A stretch of DNA of 64,000 nucleotides from Tethya wilhelma (lineage: Eukaryota; Porifera; Demospongiae; Tethyida; Tethyidae). The notes under the pieces were generated by a model. The model saw only the letters and a program-made list of their open reading frames with translations, had not been told where the DNA came from and searched no databases. The stretch covers positions 5,385,635 through 5,449,634 of the forward strand of contig CAXIPT010000003.1 of assembly GCA_964030475.1 (NCBI GenBank), written 5' to 3'. A program made the translations under genes and the position numbers. Below, in pieces: positions 12,182-22,237 of the stretch (positions are counted from its first letter, which is position 1; each line of letters opens with the position of its first letter).

Positions 12182-12989
12182 CTACATGATTTGACACCAC
12201 CCATGATCAGTATTGTCATCATCATCACTGCCCCTCTGTTTCTTTCTCTTCTGCTCTATCTCAATCTGCCGGTCGATGCAAGCCATTGCAAACATTTTAA
12301 ATTCTTGGTAGTCCAGTTCCTGTACAGATATATAGGAGACTCAGATGTACCTATACTGCATGAGGAATATTTTGTAATATCTTTTTACTTGATCACCGGA
12401 GACATCAAACTCTTTGAAGATTTGCCTCACAGCACGGCTTTCAAAGTTGAATAGGAACCCAAAGCTCTCAAATTCATCAGCTGAGATATTACTGCTTCCA
12501 TCTTCATCGAGAAGCTCAAAGACAGTCCTTGAGTGACGGAAAATGAACTCCTTTTCTTGCTTATCCTACATTAATATTAGTATATCATGATGGTAAAAGT
12601 ATTGGGAGTGAAGAAGTGTTAACCTCTTACCCTGACTGCAATGAGAATGCAAACTAACAGGTAGAATTCATCAAAGTCCAACAATCCAGAGTGGTCCACA
12701 TCTAGCATGTCAAACACCCTGTAGATCATGTCTTTGCTCAGATCAGTCGCATTGTGCATGAATGTGTAGAACTGAAGATCTAAAAATAAACAATTATTAC
12801 TGTTATAATTTCACCATCATAGCTATTTCTTTCTAACACTAATAATTTTAAATTACCATCTAATGCCATTTCTCCTCTGACATCAAGTGCTTTAAAGAAG
12901 ACCAGAAGTAAGCTTACGTCTCTGGCACTGAGGAGGCTGTAGCTGCTGTCCAGTTTGAAATGGCTAAGAAACTTTGAGCTGACTTTCAT
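12182..12989 (-). CDS. EFCAB9: EFCAB9, EF-hand calcium sensor of the CatSper channel
   Basis: Four exons on the minus strand, 12857-12989, 12631-12779, 12389-12565 and 12182-12319, encode 198 aa; human EFCAB9 is 197 aa. Collinear matches run throughout: YSLLSARDVSLLLVFFKALDV, QFYTFMHNATDLSKDMIYRVFDMLD, FYLLVCILIA, FIFRHSRTVFELLD and ELDYQEFKMF. Three canonical 12-residue EF loops are visible at 71-82 (DVDHSGLLDFDE), 114-125 and 148-159. The mammalian partner of CATSPERZ senses Ca2+ and pH in the sperm flagellar CatSper channel. A perfect TGCGCATGCGCA palindrome lies 45 bp upstream. The gap to the CCDC15-like gene is only about 127 bp. Confidence 0.87.
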
Positions 12990-13033
12990 CTTTGCATGCA
13001 GCAGCTGTCATTTCAGGGGTGTGGCCTCCACTT

Positions 13034-13045
13034 TGCGCATGCGCA
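13034..13045. promoter_or_regulatory. NRF1-type palindrome upstream of EFCAB9
   Basis: TGCGCATGCGCA, the consensus binding site of NRF1-family factors, lies 45 bp before the EFCAB9 start inside a 127 bp intergenic gap. Function is inferred. Confidence 0.45.
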
Positions 13046-13115
13046 CAATAAACCTGAATGCAAGCAATGATCATGAGAGGAGATAAAATTGTTCTGTACA
13101 GTTTACTGTGGAATT

Positions 13116-14413
13116 TCAATTGATGATAATAGATTTGAAAGAGCTCTGGCATATCCTGCAATAGAGGAAAATATTGATTCAAGACTACAACCATGATTCA
13201 TGCAAGATGACATACTCACTGACCTTTAGGATTTCTATAAAAGATGCAATTGTTTGCACATGTATCTGGATCAGTATCCCACACACTAGTACCACATAGG
13301 CACAGAGGTGGAACACAGTACTGGCTGCTATCCAGTTTTTCCTTGAGTCTAGCCTTCAGTGCTTCAATGTAACGGTCCATTTCTCTCGCTTTTTGAAGCC
13401 TCTGTTTCCGTTCTTCCAAAGCCATGATCTCTGCCCACTCGACAGCTCTTTGCTGGTCATCCATTGCTTCGGTACTGACAGTTGAAAATGAATCCATTGC
13501 ATTCATCTCATCTTCAGCAACTCGTCTTGCAGTTTCTTTCCTCTTCTTCAAGTGATCAACACGTTTCGTGTGCACTTTCTGAAGATGCTTCTGTCGAGCT
13601 TGTTCACGTTCAAGATCAGAGTATAGTCTTCGAAAAAGGAGGTACTGTTGTCCAGCTTGCTTTTTCTGTTCATGTTCAAGTTGTCCAGGAGCAGTATACC
13701 TCCTGAGTGATGTTTTTGGTGAGATAAGGCTCTGTTTGGAAGAGTCTTTTACTAACAGTTCTTGTGGCTGATTGACTTCATTGCAGTGAACATTTTGGGA
13801 TTTCAAAACAGGACTGTAGTCTAGATTTGATTTCTGAGGTGATCTTCTAACTGCAGTGGTACTATGTGCTGTAGCTGGTGAACCTTTTTGTAGTAAAAGA
13901 TTCTTCCTGGCTAATTGTGAGGAAGACTGCTTCCCTTGTTGAGAGGGAGAGAACGTATCTCGTCCACTGGCCATCACTTTAACATCATCAATATCTTGTC
14001 CAACAACCACTGACTGTTGTGTCTGTGAGTACAAAAACGGCGATAAAATTTTGCAAATTTTGTGGTGAGGAGTCAATATAATATACCTTAATCCTATCCA
14101 AATTTACAGCCTTCTCTGCGATTCTTTGCTCTGATTGCACTCTCTTGGTGGATTCACTCACCAATTGTTGCTGCTTTGCTTTCTCTTTTTCAAGGACACG
14201 GCATTTTACGTTCCTTTGAAACTTTGCTAACTCTTGGGCTTTCCTCACCTCTTCTCTCCGACTCCAGTCTTGACACACGGCAGCATTTTGAACAGCATTG
14301 TGGGAAGACGCACAATTATATTCTATTCTTACTCCAATGTTGTTAATTCTACCATTGCACGATGCTATGTGTCCTCTAAGGTGAGGTTCTACCCTCAGTG
14401 ATCGAGAAGTCAT
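13116..14413 (-). CDS. CCDC15: CCDC15-like coiled-coil protein
   Basis: Three exons on the minus strand, 14087-14413, 13220-14022 and 13116-13155, encode 389 aa. The start is the first ATG (14413), giving MTSRSLRVEP. Long charged helices rich in Lys/Glu/Gln/Arg predict coiled coil, for example EREQARQKHLQKVHTKRVDHLKKRK and EWAEIMALEERKQRLQKAREMDRYIEALKARLKEKL. The most diagnostic part is the C-terminal cysteine motif PPLCLCGTSVWDTDPDTCANNCIFYRNP, recalled as the conserved tail of CCDC15 (a centriole/cilium-linked protein in vertebrates). It is much shorter than vertebrate CCDC15 (about 950 aa). Identification rests on memory of that tail, so the name is moderately sure. The tiny last exon was chosen because it keeps phase and stops cleanly. 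Confidence 0.65.
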
Positions 14414-14599
14414 TTTCAAAACGTTTTCTATTTAGAGAGCACTTGAAAAAACCACACCTCCTATTATTCCATCACTATGACAACAATCAACATTATCTAT
14501 GAACTTTAACCTCTGCTTGTAATGCATTTCCAATTAGTACACACTATAGAAAAGTATGAAGATGATGGCAGCCAAGCAGCATCATACTGATAGATATCT

Positions 14600-16969
14600 A
14601 TGATGGCAGCATATCTGAAGGGACCTAAAGATGACAATAGGATACCTTCTCATGATGTGGAAAGTTTTCTACCGTTCAAACTTCAAGATCTCTGCCTCAT
14701 TACAATCATCAACGAACTAGACTGCTACCCAATCGAGCTGTTGGCACTGTTACCTCATCACTTGCGCTACCGTCTCCTCAGTAATGTCCCAAATTATGAT
14801 CTCAACAGATTAGACCACACTCCCATTGCTGCGGGGATAGACACAGATGAACTGTGGAAGGCAAAAATCGATTTGAGTCAAGTAGATTCGATTCCAATCG
14901 ATCATTTCTTGTTTGCTACTCCTTTTGTTGTCGAGCAATACTCAGAACAAGGCCTAGAGCTGTCTAAGGATGTGTTGAAGCCATGTGTGGTTGCTGCCAT
15001 GGATAAGAGATCACCAAAAGAGCTCTATTTCCTTGTTTTGTTGTGGAACATTATCAAGTACATTTCTCCACCTGATTTTGATATCTGTAAGGATATGTTT
15101 GATCTCAATAACTCAGTATGTGTTGCTGCACTTGATGGCCTTGCAGCAGTACGTAGCCATGAATTTCTTGACATAAAACTTCCAGGTGCTACAAAATGGA
15201 AAGATCTCCCTGATTGTAGGGACTGTGACCGGAAAAAAACTGAGTTTGATCAGTACGAAAGTGATACCTTAGATAGTTACCGTCGAATGTGGAGAAAACA
15301 AGCCACTCCTCTTGCCAGATGTAAGAGACGTGATATGGGTGTAGGGGGTGACACCCATCTACTGCTGATCCCTCAACGCCTGTTGCCCATTCATCAGAGT
15401 AGGAATGCATTAGAACTACTCAATCATATCGTAATTGGTTGCGACATTCAACCATTGAATCTGAGCATTGATGTTGACAAGTTGCATAAAGCAGCTTCTA
15501 ACTTAAAGTCCTGCTACCCTTCTGATGCTACTAATGATAGTTGCCATACTTTTGTGAAAGTATTGTTCAGTAAAGTTGTTGTTCTGGAGTTAGTCACCAC
15601 TTGCCCTGAAAATGTGCCTACTTTACACAGTATCTTCGAATCAGTTACCAAAAGTGGAGACAAGTGTTCATTGGAAGTACTAGAACTCAATGCATCAACA
15701 TTCTTAACAAACGTATTTCACGATTTGAGTTTCCTATCGCCGCACTTTGGCATTCTACCCGGTGATCCTCTTACCCATCCCCATCATCAAGGGTTGAGTG
15801 TGTTGAAAGTTGGTTCACCTCCAGTGCCTAGCACTCTCCCCTACCTCACTGCACTGATTGAACAACAACATTCTCTCAGTCACGTTTGTTTGTTCTTTTA
15901 TGATTGTTGCAGCTCCGAAGCCAACAATGAGCCTGAGCTAAAACTGCCAGTATCTGATTCAACGTGTTGGGATAGACTTACTCAGTTTTTTTGTCGCAAG
16001 GAATATCTAACGCTTCATGTTGGCTTTAACTGCAGGTGCCCGTCTTTATTATTCAGGGAAATACACACAAATATGTTTCCATTTCACAAATTACTACATC
16101 GATTCATGCTATCTCCTTGTCCAAAGAAGCAAATTCTACATTTTGATTTTGGATGCAAAGAGTTCAACCCTCTCATTTATTCATCATCAGAAGCTGATTC
16201 AATGCAACCTCCTGATTGTGGAATAGAACACAAGATGCTTACCTATAACTTGGATGATTGCAAGGCAATCATCACGTACCTCATTCAACTCCCAATTATT
16301 CAACTTCAAGAGTTGGTGTTCAAGTTTGAGAAAGGAACTGAATCACTCTTTAGTCAATTGGCCCAGCACCCCAACCTGAAAGTGAATGAATTCAGAATCA
16401 ATTTTGCAGTTAAGGACAAAGAAGTACATTTGCATTTCTCTACACTATATCAGGATTTTGAACGAATCTTCCAGATGTGCACTCTCAAAAAGTTCAGTTT
16501 GTTGGGAAACTGGTTGTGTTTTAGCGAGATAAAGAAGGCTCTGGTAGTGGGTTTGCATCAACAGGCACAAGTCTGTTCCTTACAGAAGCTACGTTTAGAG
16601 AATACCAATTGGATTAGTAGCCCTGACCTTTCTGACTACAAATATAGCAAGTCTGAATTCAAGGAACTATGGAGTGCAATCTTTACCTTACCTCAAGTGG
16701 ATCAGCTTGAATTGGAACGAGCCTCATCTCCGAATAGAACTTGTGACTTTGTTGATATGGTCGATATTATTAGTGAATGCCAGGAAAATTTATCTACGGA
16801 GAAAAAGAAGCTCAAGTCAATACAACTATCACTACATGAAGATTCAGATCAACGTTTTACTGATATTTGGGAGACGGGCAAGCTGGATCCCTTCAAAATT
16901 GTTACACATAGCTTGGATATTGAATTAGAGCACTACTGGCATTCACCTGAACTTCTGTCGTATTTTTAA
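14600..16969 (+). CDS. BC-box/LRR-like family, copy 1 (789 aa)
   Basis: A single-exon frame of 789 aa, the most diverged and first member of the tandem array. Residues 28-36 (LQDLCLITI) match the Elongin-C-binding BC box (LxxxCxxxI), and residues 51-60 (LPHHLRYRLL) follow as in SOCS boxes (LPxxLxxYL). The order LC..I / LP..L..LL / NVPNYDLNRLD / GIDTDELWK resembles the N-terminus of LRRC41, an LRR-containing BC-box protein. The rest is leucine-rich with LRR-like segments (LPIIQLQELVFKF, VCSLQKLRLE, LPQVDQLELE). No catalytic motif is seen. Inferred role: substrate receptor of an Elongin-BC/Cullin ubiquitin ligase. F-box was considered but fits less well. It lies 186 bp from the divergent CCDC15-like gene. 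Confidence 0.7.
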   Translation: MMAAYLKGPKDDNRIPSHDVESFLPFKLQDLCLITIINELDCYPIELLALLPHHLRYRLLSNVPNYDLNRLDHTPIAAGIDTDELWKAKIDLSQVDSIPIDHFLFATPFVVEQYSEQGLELSKDVLKPCVVAAMDKRSPKELYFLVLLWNIIKYISPPDFDICKDMFDLNNSVCVAALDGLAAVRSHEFLDIKLPGATKWKDLPDCRDCDRKKTEFDQYESDTLDSYRRMWRKQATPLARCKRRDMGVGGDTHLLLIPQRLLPIHQSRNALELLNHIVIGCDIQPLNLSIDVDKLHKAASNLKSCYPSDATNDSCHTFVKVLFSKVVVLELVTTCPENVPTLHSIFESVTKSGDKCSLEVLELNASTFLTNVFHDLSFLSPHFGILPGDPLTHPHHQGLSVLKVGSPPVPSTLPYLTALIEQQHSLSHVCLFFYDCCSSEANNEPELKLPVSDSTCWDRLTQFFCRKEYLTLHVGFNCRCPSLLFREIHTNMFPFHKLLHRFMLSPCPKKQILHFDFGCKEFNPLIYSSSEADSMQPPDCGIEHKMLTYNLDDCKAIITYLIQLPIIQLQELVFKFEKGTESLFSQLAQHPNLKVNEFRINFAVKDKEVHLHFSTLYQDFERIFQMCTLKKFSLLGNWLCFSEIKKALVVGLHQQAQVCSLQKLRLENTNWISSPDLSDYKYSKSEFKELWSAIFTLPQVDQLELERASSPNRTCDFVDMVDIISECQENLSTEKKKLKSIQLSLHEDSDQRFTDIWETGKLDPFKIVTHSLDIELEHYWHSPELLSYF

Positions 16970-17170
16970 ATGTTTGTACATGTGTGCCAGGGATTTTATA
17001 TTAACACTTTTGAACTGGTATTCTAGGATGGAGCAATTTACCTATGGAATGAGGGATGTGCATGCATTGATTGGCATCTTTTCGCCGGAAGTCATTCAGG
17101 GAACGGAAATATAATTTGTTCCAAATAGTGCACACTACAATCTTACAGATATACAGTTACAGTGCCTGGT

Positions 17171-19634
17171 ATGGCTGAAGAAAAGAATGCCCTTATGGAG
17201 TCGGCCAGCTCCGAAGACAGTAATGATGATGATGGAACAGATGATAGTGGTGAAACTGATGATGATGGTGAAAAACCTTATCATGATGTGGAATGTTATC
17301 TTCCTTTCAAACTTCAAGATTTTTGCCTCATTACAATCATCAACGAACTAGACTGCTACCCAATCGAGTTGTTGGCACTGTTACCTCGTCACTTGCGCTA
17401 CCGTCTCCTCAGCAATGTCCCAAATTATGATCTCAACAGATTAGACCACACTCCCATTGCTGCTGGGATAGACACAGATGAAATGTGGAAGGCAAAGACT
17501 TATTGTCCATTTTTTGAAATGAATAGAGCAAGTTCAATTCCAATCAATGATGACTTCTATTTTGCTACTCCCTTTGTAGTCAAGAAATACTTGGAACAAG
17601 TCTTGGAGCCACCTGAGGATGACTTACTCCCATGTGTGGTAGCTGCCATGAAAAATAGGTCACCAAAAGAGCTCTACTTTCTCGTTTTATTGTGGGATAT
17701 CATCAAGTTCATTTATTCTGAACTCAGCAGTGATTTGTTTCATCTTGATAATTTAGAATATACTAACGCACTCGATGGCCTTGCAGCAGTACGTAGCCAC
17801 GAGTTTCAGGCCATTCAACTCCCAAGAGTCACAGAAGACCTCCTTGGATGCAGGGACTTTGACCAGAGGAAACGTAAGTTAGAAGAATACAAAAGCAATA
17901 CTTTAGATAGTTACCGTCGAATGTGGGGAAAACAGGCCACTCCATTTGCCAGGTGTAAGAGACGTGATATGGGTGTAAGATATGACACCCATCTACTGCT
18001 GATCCCTCAACACCTGTTGCCCATTCATCAGAGTAGGAATGTATTAGAATTGCTGAATCATTTAGTAGTTGGCTGCAACATTCGACCACTGAATTTGAGT
18101 GCTGATGTTGATATGCTGTATTCTGCTGATTCTAACTTGAAGACCTGCTTCCCTGCAGATGCTACAGATGAAAAAAAATTACAATTTTGTGAAAGCAATG
18201 TTTGGTAGAGTTGTCCTGCTAGAATTACTCAATATCTACCCTGATAATGTTCATCTGTTGCACTTTATCATTGAGTCAGTCGTCAAGAGTGAAAGCAAGT
18301 GTGCACTGAAGGTACTGGAACTTGGTGTGTCAATTGAGTCAGACTCAGAACTTGAGTCAGAAAGAAAATTAGATTTGAGTTTCCTCTCACCGTTCCTTTG
18401 TACTCTACCCAATGATCCTCCCAGCCTTCCTCACTATCAAGGATTGAGTGTGCTTAAAGTTGGTTCACCTGTGGAGCCTGACTCTCTCCCTTACATCACT
18501 GCACTAATTGAACAGCAACATTCTCTCAATCATGTTTATCTTACGCTTCTTGATTCTTGCCAAGACAATGGTGAACTCGAGTTGAAACCATCAGTAACTG
18601 AATCAATGTTATATGATGCATTCTCTCAGTTTGTTAGCTGCACCAATTTTAAAACACTTACTGTTAGCTTCCAATGCAGATTTACATCAGATTCACCCAA
18701 GGAAGAACATCAAAATGTATTTCCATTCTCCAAATTAATTCACAGCTTCATACTTTCTCCTTGTGCAAACAAACAAATTCTTCAGTTCGAATGTATCAAT
18801 AGCTCATCACCTAAAGAGTCGACCCCTCTTGTTTACTCTTCATCAGGAGATGCAATGCAGCCTCCTGATTGTGGAACTGAACACAAGTTGCTTACCTATT
18901 ATCCAGATGACAACAGCCTCATTTTCACTTATCTAATCCAACTCCCAATTATTCAACTTCAAGAGTTAGTGTTCATGTTTGAGATAGGAAGTGAATCACT
19001 CTTTAGTCAATTGTCTCACCACCCCAACCTGAAAGTGAATGAATTCCGGATCAATTTTAAAATTATTACTACTGATCATGAAGAAATACAGTGTCTTTTT
19101 TCTACGCTTTGTCAGGATTTTGAACGAATCTTCCAGATATGTTCTCTCAAGAAATTCTGCTTATTGGGGAACTGGTTGCATTATAGCGAGATAAAGAAGG
19201 CTCTGGTAGTGGGTTTGCATCAACAGGCACAAGTCTGCTCTCTACAAAAACTTTATTTGGGGAATGGAAGTTTGATTAGCACACGTGGTACTGTCCTTGA
19301 CTGTCAATTTAGCAAGCCTGAATTTAGAGACTTATGGAGTGCAATCTTCACCTTACCTCAAGTGGATCGGCTTGAATTTGAAGTAGCTTCATCTGCTATT
19401 GCAACTTGTGACTTTGTTGACATGGTTGATGTTATTTGCGAGTGCCAAAAAGAATTTTCTGCAGAGAAAAAGAAGCTCAAGTCAATTCAACTATCCCTAT
19501 GTGAAGACTGGAATTTCAGTGAAATTTGGAAGGGAGGCAAACTTGATCCCTTTAAAACTGTCACACATAGCCTGGACATCCTGTTAAAACACAATCAATG
19601 TTCACCTGATCATGAACTTCTTTCATACTTTTAA
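17171..19634 (+). pseudogene. BC-box/LRR-like family, copy 2, frameshifted in an A8 run
   Basis: The start at 17171 gives MAEEKNALMES followed by an acidic Asp/Ser stretch not present in the other copies, then the shared BC-box region (LQDFCLITI). The frame is intact to about 18170, where paralogues read GATGAAAAGAATTAT but this copy has eight A (18171-18178), one base more. After that shift the second frame runs uninterrupted to 19634 with full family similarity to the end. One extra base in a homopolymer with nothing else broken means either a very young pseudogene or a sequencing error. If the latter, this is a normal full-length protein. The 3' end is duplicated at 20693. Confidence 0.7.
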
Positions 19635-20649
19635 TGTTTATGTATACAGTGATACAGTGTAGCTATATAGTTTCATGTGTCTATAAACATGCATAATCAT
19701 GCATACTATCTTAATTATAATTATAATCTTTAATTTTAATATATTATTATCATAGCTGATAACATGAACAGTACTATAATATAGTAAGGAAGAAATATGA
19801 CATTGCATGTATGTATATATAAGTGTCAGATCACTCCAGACCTAGCCTCATATACCCAGGCGCCAGGGAAGGGATACGAAGCTAGATCACTCCATGGGTG
19901 GCATCCATCTATGAGTATCAATTAGGGCTCGGAGACCTGCATGTGTTGTTTTCTCTGGCAGATGGATCAGCTTGTAGCTACTCTTCTCTCTGAACACACT
20001 GAAGATTGCTGTGGAACCATTAATTTCCAACCATTGTGGGAAGTCCTAGATTATCCCAGTGAGAGTGTCAGTGAGGGTGCTGTGGCACTGCTCCTTTGAA
20101 GGTGACCAACTAGTTGATTCGTCTCTATCTTTGAACACCTGCTTACTCTGTTCTCTTGTGTGAACACAATTGATTTGTCACTAATTGATAGATTTTTTTT
20201 TTGTATTGACAACAACAAAATAAAAACAACACCAACCATACAAGCTTTACAGTTAAACTTAAGGTCCATCGCTAAGGTTCAGACAATGCAAAACTCTTTG
20301 GTACTGCAACAGCTGGCCCTGCATGATACCATTACAGTATCTTTCTTCCCTCTTCCCTTATCACCAATAACGTTAAGCACCACTATACATCAAAATTTAT
20401 CCTCAGGTTCTCAATGAGACTCTGGAAGCAGTAGAAACAGAGGTCAGTAGCTATGTTTATACTAGTGGAGCACAACTATCAGAAGTATAACTTACATTGG
20501 GTAGTGTCTTGAATTAGTTCTTCAGTGCATGCAGCATTCAATATCTGATATCTGCCAATTTAGCAGTGATTTAGTAATAGACTCCTCTTTCAACAACAAG
20601 TAAACACCTTTACTCAGTGCTTACCTTGAACAATCCCTTGAGAGACGTC

Positions 20650-20650
20650 T

Positions 20651-20689
<39 letters not shown>
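20650..20689. repeat. (GA)n microsatellite at duplication junction
   Basis: Pure GA dinucleotide tract between duplication unit 1 and the copy 2 fragment. Confidence 0.9.
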
Positions 20690-20692
<3 letters not shown>

Positions 20693-21027
20693 GCTGTCAA
20701 TATAGCAAGCCTGAATTTAGAGACTTATGGAGTGCAATCTTCACCTTACCTCAAGTGGATCGGCTTGAATTTGAAGTAGCTTCATTTGCTAATGCAACTT
20801 GTGACTTTGTTGACATGGTTGATGTTATTTGTGAGTGCCAAAAAGAATTTTCTGCAGAGAAAAAGAAGCTCAAGTCAATTCAACTATCCCTATGTGAAGA
20901 CTGGAATTTCAGTGAAATTTGGAAGGGAGGCAAACTTGATCCCTTTAAAACTGTCACACATAGCCTGGACATCCTGTTAAAACACAATCAATGTTCACCT
21001 GATCATGAACTTCTTTCATACTTTTAA
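20690..21027 (+). pseudogene. 3' fragment of copy 2 (BC-box/LRR-like family)
   Basis: About 110 codons matching the C-terminus of copy 2 (SKPEFRDLWSAIFTLPQVDRLEFE to the stop) at near identity. It sits directly behind a (GA)n microsatellite with no start, BC box or LRR body. It arose with the 1.38-kb tandem duplication. The apparent in-frame extension upstream reads only Arg-Glu repeats from the microsatellite and is not protein. Confidence 0.8.
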
Positions 21028-22033
21028 TGTTTATGTATACAGTGTAGCTATATAGTTTCATGTGTCTATAAACATGTATAATCATGCATGCTATCTTAAT
21101 TATAATTATAATCTTTAATTTTAATATAATTATTATTATCATAGCTGATAACATGAACAGTACTATAGTATTAAAGGAAGAAATATGACATTGTATGTAT
21201 TAAGTGGCAGATCACTCCAGACCTAGCCTCATATACCCATGCAGGCGCCAGAGAAGGGATACGAAGCTAGATCACTCCATGGGTGGCATCCATCTATGAG
21301 TATCAATTAGGAAGACCTGCATGTGTTGTTTTCTCTGGCAGATGGATCAGCTTGTAGCTACTCTTCTCTCTGAACACACACAAAAGATTGCTGTGGAACC
21401 ATTAATTTCCAACCAATGTGGGAAGTCCTATATTATCCCAGTGAGAGTGAGGGTGCTGTGGCACTGCTCCTATGCAGGTGACCAACCAGTTGATTCGTCT
21501 CTATCTTTGAACACCTGCTTACTCCGTTCTCTTGTGTGAACACAATTGATTTGTCACTAATTGATAGATTTTTTTTTTTTTCAAGTGTATTTGCAACAAC
21601 ATAAAAATAAAACAAAACCGACCATACAAGCTTTACAGTTAAACTTAAGGTCCATTGCTAAGATTCAGACAATGCAAAACTCTTTGGTACTGTAACAGCT
21701 GGCCCTGCATGATACCATTACAGTATCTTTCTTCCCTCTTCCCTTATCACCAATAACGTTAAGCACCACTATATGATCAAAATTTATCCTCAGGTTCTCA
21801 ATGAGACTCTGGAAGCAGTAGAAACAGAGGTCAGTAGCTGTGTTTATACTAGTGGAGCACAACTATCAGAAATATAACTTACATTGGGTAGTGTCTTGAA
21901 TTAGTTCTTCAGTGCAGCATTCAATATCTGATATCTAGTAACTTAGCAGTGATTTAGTAATAGACTCCTATTTCAACAACAAGTGAACAAGTTTACTCAG
22001 TGCTTACCTTGAATAATCCCTTGAGAGACGTCT

Positions 22034-22103
<70 letters not shown>

Positions 22104-22120
22104 AAAAAAAAAAAAGAGAG
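22034..22120. repeat. (GA)n plus A-run microsatellite
   Basis: A longer GA tract followed by about 17 A and a short GA tail, closing duplication unit 2 immediately before the copy 3 promoter region. Confidence 0.9.
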
Positions 22121-22129
22121 AGATGACGA

Positions 22130-22142
22130 CCTTTACCATGCA
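22130..22142 (+). promoter_or_regulatory. Shared upstream motif ACGACCTTTRCC (copy 3)
   Basis: ACGACCTTTACC about 105 bp before the copy 3 start. The same word precedes copy 4 (24964) and copy 5 (31523). Conservation among otherwise variable upstream sequences suggests a promoter element or spliced-leader region; this is inference. Confidence 0.4.
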
Positions 22143-22237
22143 GCGTGTGACACTCCAAGCTTGCACACTGTTATACCAACTGCTAGAAGCTACCTCCAAC
22201 AATCATTTTCCTGTGCTCATCTGACCTCTGCTATAGG

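Larger units (their letters stand above)
19303..22035 (+). repeat. 1.38-kb direct tandem duplication including the 3' end of copy 2
   Basis: Unit 1 (about 19303-20650) and unit 2 (about 20693-22035) are nearly identical over their length. Each starts inside the last third of copy 2 (CTGTCAAT...AGCAAGCCTGAATTT), runs through the same 3' flank with the 'AGCCTCATATACCCA' element, and ends at TTGAGAGACGTCTGGGAGAG followed by a (GA)n tract. The offset is 1382-1390 bp. The (GA)n tract at 20650-20689 forms the junction between the units. Short open frames inside the flank (for example an ATG at 19961) differ by frameshift between units and are not called as genes. Confidence 0.85.

Noticed and set aside
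14469..14484. Possible X-box upstream of the CCDC15-like gene (GTTGTCATAGTGATGG on the minus strand)
   Set aside because: Only one half-site is close to the RFX consensus; the other has two mismatches.
19961..20098. Short frame MDQLVATLLSEHTEDCC... in the duplicated flank
   Set aside because: The second unit carries a frameshift in it and there is no supporting similarity, so it is not called.
20617..20690. Apparent protein start with an Arg-Glu repeat leading into the copy 2 fragment
   Set aside because: The Arg-Glu run is just the (GA)n microsatellite in frame; there is no BC box or promoter context.
20051..21862. Minus-strand frames in the duplicated flank (for example ...SLIENLRINF..IVVLNVIGDKGR)
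   Set aside because: They are short, differ between the two units and lack splice partners; possibly very old gene debris but not supportable.
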